From the NCBI GenBank assembly GCA_003014445.1, contig PYGH01000004.1, positions 62,001-126,000 on the forward strand: 64,000 nucleotides of DNA, read 5' to 3'. The notes under the pieces were generated by a model. The model worked only from the letters and a program-made list of their open reading frames with translations. It was not told where the DNA came from and did no database searches. The position numbers and the translations under genes are program-made. Below are positions 27,244-36,982 of the stretch, piece after piece. Within the stretch, counting starts at the first letter, position 1. Each line of letters starts with the position of its first letter. This DNA is from Fusobacterium naviforme (GTDB lineage Bacteria > Bacillota > Clostridia > Lachnospirales > Lachnospiraceae).

Positions 27244-28608
27244 ATGGAAATGCTGAGTCGCATCGTATCATTCATCAACGGTATCCTGTGGGATCGGAAC
27301 CTGCTTCTGTTCCTTCTGGTCGGAACCGGAATCTTCTACAGCTTCCGCACCCGCTTTGTCCAGATACGTCTCTTCCGGCGCGCCTGGAAACGCGTATTTT
27401 CCGGCTTCTCCCTCAACGGAGACCGCGCAGATAAGGATGGAATGAGCTCTTTTCAGGCGCTCACCACCGCGATCGCCGCACAGGTAGGCACAGGAAATAT
27501 CGCAGGCTGTGCGACAGCGCTCTTCTCCGGCGGTCCCGGTGCCATCTTCTGGATGTGGATCTCTGCCTTCTTCGGCATGGCGACCATCTACGGTGAGGCG
27601 GTGCTCGCGCAGAAGACACGCACCCGCGACGCAAGCGGTCATATCAGCGGCGGTCCGGTGCACTACATTCACGCAGCCTTCCGCGGCCCCTTTGGCAGCT
27701 TCCTCGGTGCCTTCTTCTCAATCGCAATCATTCTGGCACTCGGCTTCATGGGAAACATGGTGCAGTCCAATTCCATCAGCGAGGCCTTCTATGAGGCCTT
27801 TGGCATTCCGAAAGTCGCGGTCGGCGTGCTCTGCGCCTTTATTGCGGGCTTCATCTTCATCGGAGGTATTTCCCGCATCGCCGCATTCACGGAGAAAATT
27901 GTCCCCGTCATGGCCCTGCTCTATCTCATCGGCGGTGTCACCGTGCTCTTCATCAACTACCGCAATCTTCCCTCGGCCATCGCATCCATCTTCATCTGTG
28001 CCTTCCGTCCGGAGGCAGTTTACGGCGCGGCATCCGGCCTCACTGTAAAGGCCGCAGTCCGCTTCGGTGTGGCCCGCGGGCTCTTCTCGAATGAGGCCGG
28101 CATGGGTTCCACTCCACACGCGCATGCAATGGCAAAGGTTGAAAAGCCGGGAGATCAGGGTGAAACTGCCATGATCGGCGTCTTCATCGACACCTTTGTG
28201 GTTCTGAACATGACGGCCCTCGTCATCCTCTCCTCCGGCGTACTGGAGCCGGTGAGCGGCGGACGCACCGGCACTGTGCTTGCACAGGCGGCCTTTTCTA
28301 CAGGGCTCGGAAAGCTCGGCAGCGGCTTTGTCGCGATCTGCCTGCTCTTCTTCGCCTTCTCCACAATCATCAGCTGGTACTTCTTCGGAGAGGCAAATGT
28401 GAAGGTGCTATTCGGACAGGGCGCAGTGAAGCTCTATGCCGTCATCGTCGTCATCTGCATCCTGATCGGCTCCATGCTGAAGGTGAATCTCGTCTGGGAT
28501 ATGTCCGATATGTTCAACGGCCTCATGGTCATACCAAACCTGCTTGCCGTACTTGCGCTGCATCGCATGGTAGCAAAATCAGCCTTTGACCAGGACGAAG
28601 CCAACTGA
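27244..28608 (+). CDS. Sodium:alanine/glycine symporter (AGCS family)
   Basis: 454 residues with about eleven helices. Family signatures: TAIAAQVGTGNIAGCATALFSGGPGAIFWMW, RTRDASGHISGGPVHYI, GVARGLFSNEAGMGSTPHAHA. It imports alanine, glycine or related amino acids with sodium. Single gene with its own promoter; the run of seven G before the start acts as ribosome site. Confidence 0.95.
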   Translation: MEMLSRIVSFINGILWDRNLLLFLLVGTGIFYSFRTRFVQIRLFRRAWKRVFSGFSLNGDRADKDGMSSFQALTTAIAAQVGTGNIAGCATALFSGGPGAIFWMWISAFFGMATIYGEAVLAQKTRTRDASGHISGGPVHYIHAAFRGPFGSFLGAFFSIAIILALGFMGNMVQSNSISEAFYEAFGIPKVAVGVLCAFIAGFIFIGGISRIAAFTEKIVPVMALLYLIGGVTVLFINYRNLPSAIASIFICAFRPEAVYGAASGLTVKAAVRFGVARGLFSNEAGMGSTPHAHAMAKVEKPGDQGETAMIGVFIDTFVVLNMTALVILSSGVLEPVSGGRTGTVLAQAAFSTGLGKLGSGFVAICLLFFAFSTIISWYFFGEANVKVLFGQGAVKLYAVIVVICILIGSMLKVNLVWDMSDMFNGLMVIPNLLAVLALHRMVAKSAFDQDEAN

Positions 28609-28615
28609 CTTGCCG

Positions 28616-28644
28616 TTGTATTACGCGCTTGAAAGTGCTAGAAT
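28616..28644 (+). promoter_or_regulatory. Promoter of upp
   Basis: TTGTAT (28616-28621), 17-base spacer, TAGAAT (28639-28644). The following leader of about 60 bases shows no obvious regulatory RNA. Confidence 0.6.
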
Positions 28645-28712
28645 CAGGAAGAACTTATGAATATTCTGAAAGATGAAAACAGCACAGACAATCAAGTCGG
28701 GAAAGGACGGAC

Positions 28713-29342
28713 ATGGGAGAAGTATTCATTAACAGGCATCCGCTGGTACAGCACAAAATCACACGTCTTCGTGACAGGACAACCGGAACGAATGAGTTCC
28801 GCAAGCTGGTAGAAGAGATCGGAATGCTTATGGGCTATGAGGCGCTGAGCGATCTCGCAACAGAGAATATTGAGGTAGAGACACCGATGGAGACCACTCC
28901 GTCCCCGGTAATCGCAGGACGAAAGCTCGCGATTGTCCCCATCCTCCGGGCAGGCCTCGGCATGGTAAGCGGCATCCTCGCTCTGGTTCCCACTGCGAAG
29001 GTCGGACACATCGGACTGTACCGCGACCCTGAGACCCATGATCCGGTGGAGTATTACTGCAAGCTGCCAACACCGATTGAGGAGCGCACAATCGTTGTCA
29101 CCGACCCCATGCTCGCAACCGGAGGCTCTGCCTGTGGCGCATTGAATCTCATCAAGCAGCACGGCGGAAGAAAGATCAAATTCATGTGCATCATTGCGGC
29201 TCCTGAGGGACTTGAGCGGCTCAAAAAGGAACATCCAGACGTTCAGATCTATGTCGGACATCTGGATCGTCAGCTGAACGAAAGCGCCTATATCCTTCCC
29301 GGTCTCGGCGATGCCGGAGACCGCATCTTCGGAACCAAATAA
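28713..29342 (+). CDS. upp: Uracil phosphoribosyltransferase
   Basis: 209 residues, the normal length. The PRPP-binding loop is [17 protein letters not shown], and the C-terminal uracil-binding segment is [18 protein letters not shown]. It salvages uracil to UMP in the cytoplasm. Single gene with promoter and a strong terminator. Confidence 0.98.
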   Translation: MGEVFINRHPLVQHKITRLRDRTTGTNEFRKLVEEIGMLMGYEALSDLATENIEVETPMETTPSPVIAGRKLAIVPILRAGLGMVSGILALVPTAKVGHIGLYRDPETHDPVEYYCKLPTPIEERTIVVTDPMLATGGSACGALNLIKQHGGRKIKFMCIIAAPEGLERLKKEHPDVQIYVGHLDRQLNESAYILPGLGDAGDRIFGTK

Positions 29343-29359
29343 AAGGCACTGTACGAAAA

Positions 29360-29399
29360 TCCGGCAGAATCCCCAAAAGAGAATTCTGCCGGACTTTTT
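29360..29399 (+). terminator. Terminator of upp
   Basis: TCCGGCAGAAT (29360-29370) pairs with ATTCTGCCGGA (29383-29393), followed by CTTTTT. Confidence 0.92.
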
Positions 29400-29455
29400 A
29401 CTTTATTCATAATACTGTTTGAAAAGCTGCTGTCCATTCACACAGCGATTTCCAC

Positions 29456-30244
29456 TCAGCTCTTCTTTCCTCTCAGATAAACTGCCCAGTAAATGATGCC
29501 GATCAGCACACCTCCGACAATATTGCCAAGCGTCACCGGAAGCAGATTCCGAACAAAAAATCCGTACCAGCCAAGCCCCTCCGCGGCAATGCCATACTCT
29601 CCCGCGGCAAAAATCCCCGCCGGAATAAAATAAGCATTTGCAATCGAGTGCTCATAGCCTGAGAGCACAAAGACCATGATAGGAAGGTAGAGCGCCAGTA
29701 TCTTTCCGGCCAGCTCTCTGGCGGCAAATGCAGCCCACACCGCGAGACAGACCAGGATATTACAGAGTATTCCCCTGAAAAAGGCATCGGAAAATGAGAG
29801 CGAAGTCTTCGCCCCGGCGACTCTGACCACGGTCTCTGCAAACGCGCCGTCACACTGAGAAAAGACATGTGACTTTGTCGCCGCTGCCGCGATCAGCATT
29901 CCGCCTGCAAGATTTCCGACAAAGACAATCGCCCAGCTTCGGAGCATCCCCGTGAGACCGGCCTCGCCCTGCAGCACAGGAATAACCAGCAGACAGTTTC
30001 CCGTAAAGAGCTCTGCCCCCGCCAGCAGCACGAGCATAAGCCCCGTCGGAAATACCCAGGCCCCCATGAACTTGCCAAGCGCCGCAGGCTGTACAAGGAG
30101 TGCCGCTGCCTGGCTTCCAATTGCACCAAATGCAATGTACATACCGGCCAGCAGGGAGAGCAAAAACATATTCAGGGTCGGAAGCTCAATCTTTCCTTTT
30201 CCGACCTTTACATAATTTGCCGCAATTTCTGCAGGTGCATTCAT
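29456..30244 (-). CDS. Formate/nitrite transporter family channel (FocA/NirC)
   Basis: 262 residues from ATG 30244 with GAAGG upstream. It starts with the FNT amphipathic N-helix (NAPAEIAANYVKVGKGKIEL), has six helices, and the signatures GAELFTGNCLL, FVGNLAGGML and the central pore His region SGYEHSIANAYFIP. It moves formate, nitrite or a similar small anion across the membrane. Single gene. Confidence 0.93.
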   Translation of the reverse strand: MNAPAEIAANYVKVGKGKIELPTLNMFLLSLLAGMYIAFGAIGSQAAALLVQPAALGKFMGAWVFPTGLMLVLLAGAELFTGNCLLVIPVLQGEAGLTGMLRSWAIVFVGNLAGGMLIAAAATKSHVFSQCDGAFAETVVRVAGAKTSLSFSDAFFRGILCNILVCLAVWAAFAARELAGKILALYLPIMVFVLSGYEHSIANAYFIPAGIFAAGEYGIAAEGLGWYGFFVRNLLPVTLGNIVGGVLIGIIYWAVYLRGKKS

Positions 30245-30309
30245 CTCATATCCCTTCTTCCCTTTTTTCTCTGTGCCTTTTGGCACAGACGTGAGCATCA
30301 TATCACATT

Positions 30310-32796
30310 TTATAACCCTCCGTCAAAACTTTCCTTTCCGAGAATCTGATCTGCGTAGCGCACTGTATCCATGGCCTCCCGCGCATAGCAGTCAGCTCCG
30401 ATCCGCTCCGCATAGCGCTGCGTCATCACTGCACCGCCGACGACGATCTTTGTCTCCGGACTCTGCTCTCTGAGCAGCGCGATGGTTTCCTCCATTCCGA
30501 CTACTGTCGTCGTCATCAGCGCGCTGAGCCCGACCAGCTTCACCTGCTCCCGGACGGTGGTCTCCGCAACCAGATCCGGCCGGACATCCTTTCCGAGATC
30601 CAGCACCTCGTAGCCATAGTTCTCCAGCAGCACTTTTACGATATTCTTGCCAATATCATGAATATCTCCCTTCACTGTGGCAAGAATAATCTTTCCTTTC
30701 GAGGGGCGCTCCGTTCCACGCAGTGCTTCCTTTACCGGCTGAAAGGCGGCCTTTGCCGCCTCTGCACTCATGAGAAGCTGCGGCAGGAAAATGTCACCGC
30801 GCTCAAAGCCTCGTCCCACAGCATCAAGCGCAGGGATCAGCTCGCGGTTTACGAGCTCCAGCGGATCTGCTCCGCTTTGAATTGCAGTCTCCGCGGCCTC
30901 CGCCGCCCTCCGCTTCATTCCGTTTCGTATGCTCTCTCCCAGCGCAGTCGAAACCACTCCAGCTCCCTCTTCTGCTCCCTCTTCTGCTTCCTCTGTCTGC
31001 CCTTTCTCTGCACCTCGTACCCTCGACACACACTGTCCCGGCTCTCCGCCCTGAAACAGTGCCGGGGCAGAGGCATAGCGACGCACATACTCTGCGCACT
31101 GCGCATCCGCTCCGGAGAGCGCCAGATGTGCATGAAAGGCTGCCATCATCGCCTCGCTGTTCGGATTGACAATTGCGAGCGAGAGCCCGCTCTGCAGCGC
31201 CATGGCAAAGAAGAATGCATTCAGCATATCGCGCTGCGGTAAGCCAAAGGATATATTGGAGACCCCGAGTATGGAATGTCCCCCCAGCTCGTCGCACACC
31301 CGCCGCACAGTCTCCAGCGTCGTCTGCGCAGCCGTGCCGTCCGTGGATATCGTCATGGCAAGACCATCGACCACGATATCCTCCGCAGCGATTCCATAGC
31401 GCTTTGCCTCGCGGTATATCTTTCTTGCGACAGCGATTCTCCCTTCCGCAGTCTCCGGTATTCCGCCCTCATCCAGCGCGAGCGCCACCACCACCCCGCC
31501 ATACTTGGCCGCCAGCGGAAAAACTGCATCCATACTCTCCTGCTTCCCATTGACAGAATTAATCAGAGCCTTGCCGTTGTAGCAGCGGAGCCCCCGCTCC
31601 AGCGCCGCCGGATTTGTTGTGTCCAGCTGCAGAGGCAGTGCCGTGACAGACTGAAGACTGACAACAACCCGCTCCAGCAGAGCAGGCTCATCAATATCCG
31701 GTAATCCCACGTTGACGTCCAGAACCTCCGCTCCTGCCTCCTCCTGTGAGATTCCCTGCTCCAGAAGGTACTCCAGCTGACCGCTCCGCAGCGCGTCCTT
31801 TAGCTCCTGCTTCCCGGTCGGATTGATGCGCTCCCCTATGATCACCGGACGGTTTCCGATCTCCACTACCCGGGAGAAAGAGGATATCACAGAGCGATGC
31901 TTTGGCTCCGGCCTCCGGAACGGAATCCCCCGTGTCTTCTCAATCTCCCTCCGGATATACTCCGGCGTCGTGCCGCAGCATCCACCAAGTACCTGTACTC
32001 CCAACTCTGCGATGGCACACATCTCCTCCGCAAACTCCTCCGTGCCGAGATCATACACTATCTGCCCCTCCCGCACGCCGGGCAACCCCGCATTCGGGCT
32101 AGCAATCACAGGAAGGGAGCTGATCTCCATGAGCTCTCTGACCAACGGCACAAACTTGCGCGGACCGAAGCCGCAGTTCACGCCGAGTGCATCGACGCGC
32201 AATCCCTCCAGCATCGCGGTCACACTCTGCACCGTTCCGCCGGTGAGCAGCTTTCCTTTTTCATCGTAAACCATGGTGACACAGACCGGGAGAGCTGTGT
32301 GTTCCTTTGCGGCAAGTACGGCAGCCTTTGCCTCCAGACTGTCACTCATCGTCTCAATCAGAATGAGCTCTGCGCCTGCCTCCTCGCCCCAGTGCATCAC
32401 CTCCGCAAATATTTCCACAGCTTCCTCAAAGTCGAGATCTCCCATCGGGGAGAGCAGTCTGCCCGTTGGCCCCACATCCAGCGCCACAAAGGCGTCCTTT
32501 CTTCCCGCCAGTCTCCGTCCCTCTGCCGCAAGACACACACCTCGCTGTACGATCTCCCGCAGCTCTTTGCGATCCGGATAATGCAGGCGGTTCGCGCCAA
32601 AGGTATTGCTGTTCACAATGTCACTGCCCGCAAGGTAATATGCCTCCGCAAGCGCCCTGATCTCCTCCGGTCTCGTGAGGTTCCAGCGCTCCGGAAGCTC
32701 CCCACCCCTTAAGCCTCTGGCCTGAAGAACAGAGCCCGTTCCGCCGTCCCAGTATAGTCTTTCTCTCCCGAGCCGCTCTGAAAATAGCCTCTTCAT
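30310..32796 (-). CDS. metH: B12-dependent methionine synthase, three-domain form lacking the reactivation domain
   Basis: 828 residues. Residues 1-295: homocysteine methyltransferase domain with zinc Cys ligands in NCGFGPRKF and GGCCGTTPEYI. Residues about 310-575: pterin (methyltetrahydrofolate) domain starting with IIGERINPTGKQEL. A Glu/Gly-rich linker (TEEAEEGAEEGAG) leads to the B12 cap and Rossmann domain with GDIHDIGKNIV, whose His binds cobalt. The AdoMet reactivation domain is absent here and is the next-door gene at 32793-33482, which overlaps by 4 bases. No B12 or SAM riboswitch is evident upstream. Confidence 0.95.
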   Translation of the reverse strand: MKRLFSERLGRERLYWDGGTGSVLQARGLRGGELPERWNLTRPEEIRALAEAYYLAGSDIVNSNTFGANRLHYPDRKELREIVQRGVCLAAEGRRLAGRKDAFVALDVGPTGRLLSPMGDLDFEEAVEIFAEVMHWGEEAGAELILIETMSDSLEAKAAVLAAKEHTALPVCVTMVYDEKGKLLTGGTVQSVTAMLEGLRVDALGVNCGFGPRKFVPLVRELMEISSLPVIASPNAGLPGVREGQIVYDLGTEEFAEEMCAIAELGVQVLGGCCGTTPEYIRREIEKTRGIPFRRPEPKHRSVISSFSRVVEIGNRPVIIGERINPTGKQELKDALRSGQLEYLLEQGISQEEAGAEVLDVNVGLPDIDEPALLERVVVSLQSVTALPLQLDTTNPAALERGLRCYNGKALINSVNGKQESMDAVFPLAAKYGGVVVALALDEGGIPETAEGRIAVARKIYREAKRYGIAAEDIVVDGLAMTISTDGTAAQTTLETVRRVCDELGGHSILGVSNISFGLPQRDMLNAFFFAMALQSGLSLAIVNPNSEAMMAAFHAHLALSGADAQCAEYVRRYASAPALFQGGEPGQCVSRVRGAEKGQTEEAEEGAEEGAGVVSTALGESIRNGMKRRAAEAAETAIQSGADPLELVNRELIPALDAVGRGFERGDIFLPQLLMSAEAAKAAFQPVKEALRGTERPSKGKIILATVKGDIHDIGKNIVKVLLENYGYEVLDLGKDVRPDLVAETTVREQVKLVGLSALMTTTVVGMEETIALLREQSPETKIVVGGAVMTQRYAERIGADCYAREAMDTVRYADQILGKESFDGGL

Positions 32797-33482
32797 TTCT
32801 CCGCCTCACTGTATGAATAGATGCAATGCTCCTGACTGCAATCCGCGCAGCGCAGCTGCCCCTCTTCTTTCCCGTCCGCTTTCTCTGCCTCCGCAATTCC
32901 GATGACCGCAGTCACAGACTTCGACGGCAGCATGAGAAGACTCTCCGTCAGCGTAATCCCAAGCTGCCTCTTAAGCTGCAGCACGCGCATGAACTCCGTC
33001 TGCAGGCTCAGCGAGAGGTCTCCGTACCCGGGGGAAAAGCGCGGCCTCAGTACATGGCCCTCTGCCACGACCTCCTTCCGCAGCGCGTCATTCAACGCGT
33101 CACAATAAGTCTCTATCATGGCGCTTGCCGCGGCATCATAGATGAGCGCCCTGCTCTGCTGTCCCAGCGCCTCAGCCCGCCGGATGAGCTGCTCAGGCGC
33201 AAAACCCAATGTCGCAGCCATGAGATATGCCTCTCTGCATCCACGGAGATTCCTGCCGAGATCACGGCTCCAAATCTCCATTCCGGCGAGCTTCATGTGC
33301 GACGGCTTGATAAATTCCAGGGGAACGCGGCAAAGTATATGTCTTGGCTCCGCCCTTTTTAAAAGCTCCGCCGCACAGCTCTCTACCAATTCTGTGAGTT
33401 CTCCCTCCGGAATCCGGCCGCGACAGCCCAGATAGCGGTATATTTCTCTGTGATTGATCTCTGTAATCTCCGGCTCTTTCAA
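32793..33482 (-). CDS. Methionine synthase activation-domain protein
   Basis: 229 residues from a TTG start at 33482 with GGGGGG upstream. It contains the activation-domain signature RFSPGYGDLSLSLQ that binds AdoMet and faces the corrinoid, and ends with a cysteine cluster (RCADCSQEHC). It reactivates oxidised MetH by reductive methylation, a task done in E. coli by the C-terminal domain of MetH. It precedes and overlaps metH, so the two are made together. Confidence 0.9.
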   Translation of the reverse strand: MKEPEITEINHREIYRYLGCRGRIPEGELTELVESCAAELLKRAEPRHILCRVPLEFIKPSHMKLAGMEIWSRDLGRNLRGCREAYLMAATLGFAPEQLIRRAEALGQQSRALIYDAAASAMIETYCDALNDALRKEVVAEGHVLRPRFSPGYGDLSLSLQTEFMRVLQLKRQLGITLTESLLMLPSKSVTAVIGIAEAEKADGKEEGQLRCADCSQEHCIYSYSEAEK

Positions 33483-33573
33483 GCTGTGATTCCCCCCTCA
33501 GGATTTTTTGCCATTTTATCACAGGGACAGCTCAAATTCCAGGAACAGGAAGCTGTTCGGGAAACCTCTCATC

Positions 33574-33611
33574 AAAAATCCCTGCAAAATCCACTCACAG
33601 ATTTTGCAGGG
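33574..33611 (-). terminator. Terminator downstream of the phosphoribosyltransferase gene
   Basis: CCCTGCAAAATC (33580-33591) pairs perfectly with GATTTTGCAGGG (33600-33611); on the minus strand ATTTTT follows. About 110 bases of untranslated sequence lie between the stop at 33721 and this stem. Confidence 0.9.
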
Positions 33612-33720
33612 AAAAATGAATCACTTCAGCAGCCTTACTCAGCGCAGCTCCCGCACCGACGCAGCGCCTCAGCTTCTCTCACTTCAAAAACACGCTCTCT
33701 CCGTGAAAATATATCCTGTG

Positions 33721-34365
33721 TCATCCCAGAGAAGCATAGCCATAGGCATTCACCAGCGCATCCAGCTTCTCTCCCGCCTTGCAGAGCGGACAGACGCGAT
33801 AGTCCCAGGAGGCATATTCCGGCAGATCGCTTTTTCCGAAAACTGCGGAAATACGCATCCCGTCATATTCCTCCAGTGCGCTGAAGATCGCAGAGATACC
33901 TGCAAGCTTTCCCTGATAGTACTGAATGCATTCCAGAACCTTATTCAGCGTCTTGCCCGTCGTCACGCTCGCCATCAGTATCATAACATTCTTCCCTGCA
34001 ATCTTCGAAACCAGATTGTCGCGGAATATAAGCTGCGAATTCATGTTGAATTCAGGATGCACGACATAGATCGTCTTATGCGCATTGGTCGAGAGAAATC
34101 CGGATTTTGTGAGCTCCTCAGAGAGAAAAGCACCAATCACATCTGTTCCCTCCATACAGACAATCGTATCTATCACCGTTCCGTAAAGATACATCGCCGT
34201 GAGCGCATTCGCGATCTCATGTGCCTCTGACGCTCTCGTCTTGAGGGTCGTCACATCGATATAGTAGTTCAGATGCGCGTGGTTTGAAGCAAAATGTCCG
34301 CTCCGTATCTTGAGCGGGGCGCCGCAGCCTGTGGTGTATATCTTGGAATACTGAATATCCTTCAT
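33721..34365 (-). CDS. PyrE-like phosphoribosyltransferase-fold protein
   Basis: 214 residues. The centre carries a hydrophobic strand followed by a PRPP-like loop (VMILMASVTTGKTLNKVLECIQYY), and ICMEG/GAFLSEEL resembles the region around orotate phosphoribosyltransferase active sites. The canonical acidic pair of the PRPP motif is missing (MASVTTGKT instead of DDVxTTG), so catalysis is uncertain; it may bind a nucleotide for another purpose. The C-terminus has a CPLC pair. The start has AAGGAGG upstream. Confidence 0.7.
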   Translation of the reverse strand: MKDIQYSKIYTTGCGAPLKIRSGHFASNHAHLNYYIDVTTLKTRASEAHEIANALTAMYLYGTVIDTIVCMEGTDVIGAFLSEELTKSGFLSTNAHKTIYVVHPEFNMNSQLIFRDNLVSKIAGKNVMILMASVTTGKTLNKVLECIQYYQGKLAGISAIFSALEEYDGMRISAVFGKSDLPEYASWDYRVCPLCKAGEKLDALVNAYGYASLG

Positions 34366-34543
34366 AGTGAGGCCCTCCTTTGTGTATTATATTTTTAACA
34401 GCACAAAACATTTTATTGTTGTGAATTTATTACAATAAATACCTCCTTCTTATTTATAAGATTAACATAATTTATTAATTAAGACAATTTATTTTGATTA
34501 ATAAGAGTATTCATTTCAAAAAAACGAATATTAAATCTTTTAT

Positions 34544-35722
34544 TCACTGAAGATAGTCTATTAGAAACTGCGCTGTAACCGCCGCGGCCGTTGCTATCCC
34601 TCTTTCATCGAATACGTTTTTCCCATTATGCAGGCCGATATGGCTGTCAGGATCGTCGTTTCCCGTGCCCATACGATACAAGGCCCCCGGCACAAATTCC
34701 AGATAGCGTGCAAAATCATCTGAACCCGGAGACGCTGACGGAAGATGCATAACATGCCCCTCCCCCAAAGCCTGATCGGCAGCTTTTTCCACCAGAGCAA
34801 TCACCTCAGGTACATTAATTAATGGCGGCATTCCCTCTGTAATAATCACCTCTGCCTCCGCCTTCATTGCCTCGCAGCAGCCTCTGGCGATGCGGCGTAT
34901 ACTCTCCAGCGTATTCTTTCTCCACGTTTCACTTAATGTCCGCAGCGTTCCCTCTATCACGACCTGATCAGGAATAACATTGGAAGCTGTCCCCCCATGA
35001 ATACTTCCAAAAGTCAACACGACACCCTCATTCATGGGCACTTCTCTCGACAATATCGTCTGCATCTCTGTGATCAGATAGCTCGCTGCTACCACCGGAT
35101 CAACGCAGCGATATGGATGCGCACCATGTCCGCCCCTTCCTCTGACCACTATTTTAACCGTATCACTGGAGGCATGAGACGGACCGCTCTTCGTGCCAAT
35201 CATCCCGGCCGGTGTATCTGGCCAGGTGTGTATTCCTAAAATAACATCCGGTTTTGGAGCCTCCAGTGCACCGTGCTCAATCATGATCCGGGCACCTGCT
35301 CCGCTCTCCTCTGCCGGCTGAAACAGCAGTCTGACCTTCCCGCTGAACAGATTTCTGTTTTCAGACAGCACACGGGCGGTCAAAAGCAGGCTTGCTGTAT
35401 GCAGATCATGGCCGCAGGCATGACATACCCCTTCCTTTACACTGGCAAATGATGCGCTCCCTCTCTCCTGGACAGGCAGTGCATCGATATCCGCCCGCAC
35501 TGCCGCCACCCTATTTTTACCTGATTTGCTTCCATCTATTTCTGCGATAATTCCTGTCTCTATTCCGGAATCACGAATAGAAATTCCCCATTTCTGAAGT
35601 TTATCCCGAATAAAAGCAGTTGTTGCTGTCTCTTCCATGCTTAATTCCGGATTTCTGTGAATCTCTCTTCTCCACTCCACCGCTTCTGCCGCATATTGAT
35701 CAATCAAACGCTTTATCTGCAT
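34544..35722 (-). CDS. M20-family amidohydrolase (hippurate/IAA-amino-acid hydrolase type)
   Basis: 392 residues. Metal and catalytic residues are visible: CHACGHDLHTA, the general-base PAEESGAGARIMIEHG, and HTWPDTPAG. It hydrolyses N-acyl or N-carbamoyl amino-acid-like amides. It is the last gene of the creatininase-TRAP operon, 133 bases after dctP, and probably acts on the imported compound or its ring-opened product. The 178 bases after it are very AT-rich with no gene seen. Confidence 0.9.
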   Translation of the reverse strand: MQIKRLIDQYAAEAVEWRREIHRNPELSMEETATTAFIRDKLQKWGISIRDSGIETGIIAEIDGSKSGKNRVAAVRADIDALPVQERGSASFASVKEGVCHACGHDLHTASLLLTARVLSENRNLFSGKVRLLFQPAEESGAGARIMIEHGALEAPKPDVILGIHTWPDTPAGMIGTKSGPSHASSDTVKIVVRGRGGHGAHPYRCVDPVVAASYLITEMQTILSREVPMNEGVVLTFGSIHGGTASNVIPDQVVIEGTLRTLSETWRKNTLESIRRIARGCCEAMKAEAEVIITEGMPPLINVPEVIALVEKAADQALGEGHVMHLPSASPGSDDFARYLEFVPGALYRMGTGNDDPDSHIGLHNGKNVFDERGIATAAAVTAQFLIDYLQ

Positions 35723-35855
35723 ATCCTTACTCTCCTTTTTATGAATATATCTCCCACAGCTGTCAGCATTAAGCTTACTTGTTCAGCAAATACGGGATGG
35801 CTGTCCTGTTGACATACCACCCCGTATCAGCCGTCTCCCTGCTTTTCAGCATCCT

Positions 35856-36938
35856 TTACTTTTCAGCAATACTTTTTACAAACTCATAGCCTTCTTTTCC
35901 CCATATCTGTTCACCCAGCTCATCTCTGACACTCTGTGTAGCTGCCTTAAATTCCTCAAGATCCGGCTCACAGATTTCCATACCCGCATCAATGCAGGTC
36001 TGTCTGTCTTTCTTCATCGCATCTTCCATATAATCAGTCGCATACTCCCTTGCTTTCTCGCAGGATTCCCTCACGAGAGTCTGCTGATCAGGCGTTAAGC
36101 TATTGAAAAAGCTGTTGCTGACAATCACAAAAGCCGGCTTAATCATGTGATTGCTGTATACCAGATACTTATTGACATTCTGGAAGCCATAGGAAACGAT
36201 CGTTTCAATCGGATTTTCCTGCCCCTCCACGACACCTGTCTGCATTGCGGAGTAAACTTCACCCATATCCATTGCCGTAGGCTGCGTTCCCAATGCCTTG
36301 AAAGTCTCCACATAATAATCCCGCTCCGGAACTCTGATCTTCATATTTTTCATATCCTGAAGAGAGTTGATCGGAATATTGGAAGAAATAATTCTCGGAG
36401 ATCTGGGCAGAGTATCCAGAATCAGCGCATCCCTGTCGTCTATTGACTTCTGAATATATTTCTTTCCCAGGTCAGAACTCAGGAACTCCTCATATTGAGA
36501 CAAATCCGTAAAGAGATACGGAAGACAGAGATACTCCAGCTCCTTTACCCCGGGATCACCGGAAGACATCATCTGAATCTGATTCATGGTGATCTGCTCC
36601 ACCTGCTCATTGGTGGAGCCCAGCTGATTGGCTGGATACAGCTCCACTGCTATATTCCCCTCTGAGCCCTCCTCAACCAGCTTCTTGAACATCTCCATCC
36701 CCTCATAAGCCGCTTCACCATCATTGGCCCATGTGGAGTATTTTATGGTGACAGATGCGTGAGAAGTATCCGCTGTGCTGATATTGGCTTCGACTTCTTT
36801 ACTTTCCTCTGCCGCGGTACCCGTCGCCTCACCGCTGCTCTGCGCCGCTATGGTTACGGTTGCCGAGCCACCTCCGCATGCAGAGAGACTCATAGCCAAC
36901 ATAGAAGCTGTGAGCACCAAAAACAAGTTTTTTTTCAT
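35856..36938 (-). CDS. dctP: TRAP transporter substrate-binding lipoprotein DctP (second system)
   Basis: 360 residues from ATG 36938. The signal MKKNLFLVLTASMLAMSLSACGGG ends in lipobox LSAC, followed by a Thr/Ser/Ala/Glu linker. The binding domain has family sequence (SVTIKYSTWANDGEAAYEGMEMF, MKIRVPERDYYVETFKALGTQPTAM, QTGVVEGQENPIETIV). Unlike the first system, dctP here comes after dctQ and dctM. Confidence 0.94.
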   Translation of the reverse strand: MKKNLFLVLTASMLAMSLSACGGGSATVTIAAQSSGEATGTAAEESKEVEANISTADTSHASVTIKYSTWANDGEAAYEGMEMFKKLVEEGSEGNIAVELYPANQLGSTNEQVEQITMNQIQMMSSGDPGVKELEYLCLPYLFTDLSQYEEFLSSDLGKKYIQKSIDDRDALILDTLPRSPRIISSNIPINSLQDMKNMKIRVPERDYYVETFKALGTQPTAMDMGEVYSAMQTGVVEGQENPIETIVSYGFQNVNKYLVYSNHMIKPAFVIVSNSFFNSLTPDQQTLVRESCEKAREYATDYMEDAMKKDRQTCIDAGMEICEPDLEEFKAATQSVRDELGEQIWGKEGYEFVKSIAEK

Positions 36939-36982
36939 TTTAAATGACCTCTTTTCCAATATATTTTTATGGTATAAAACAA

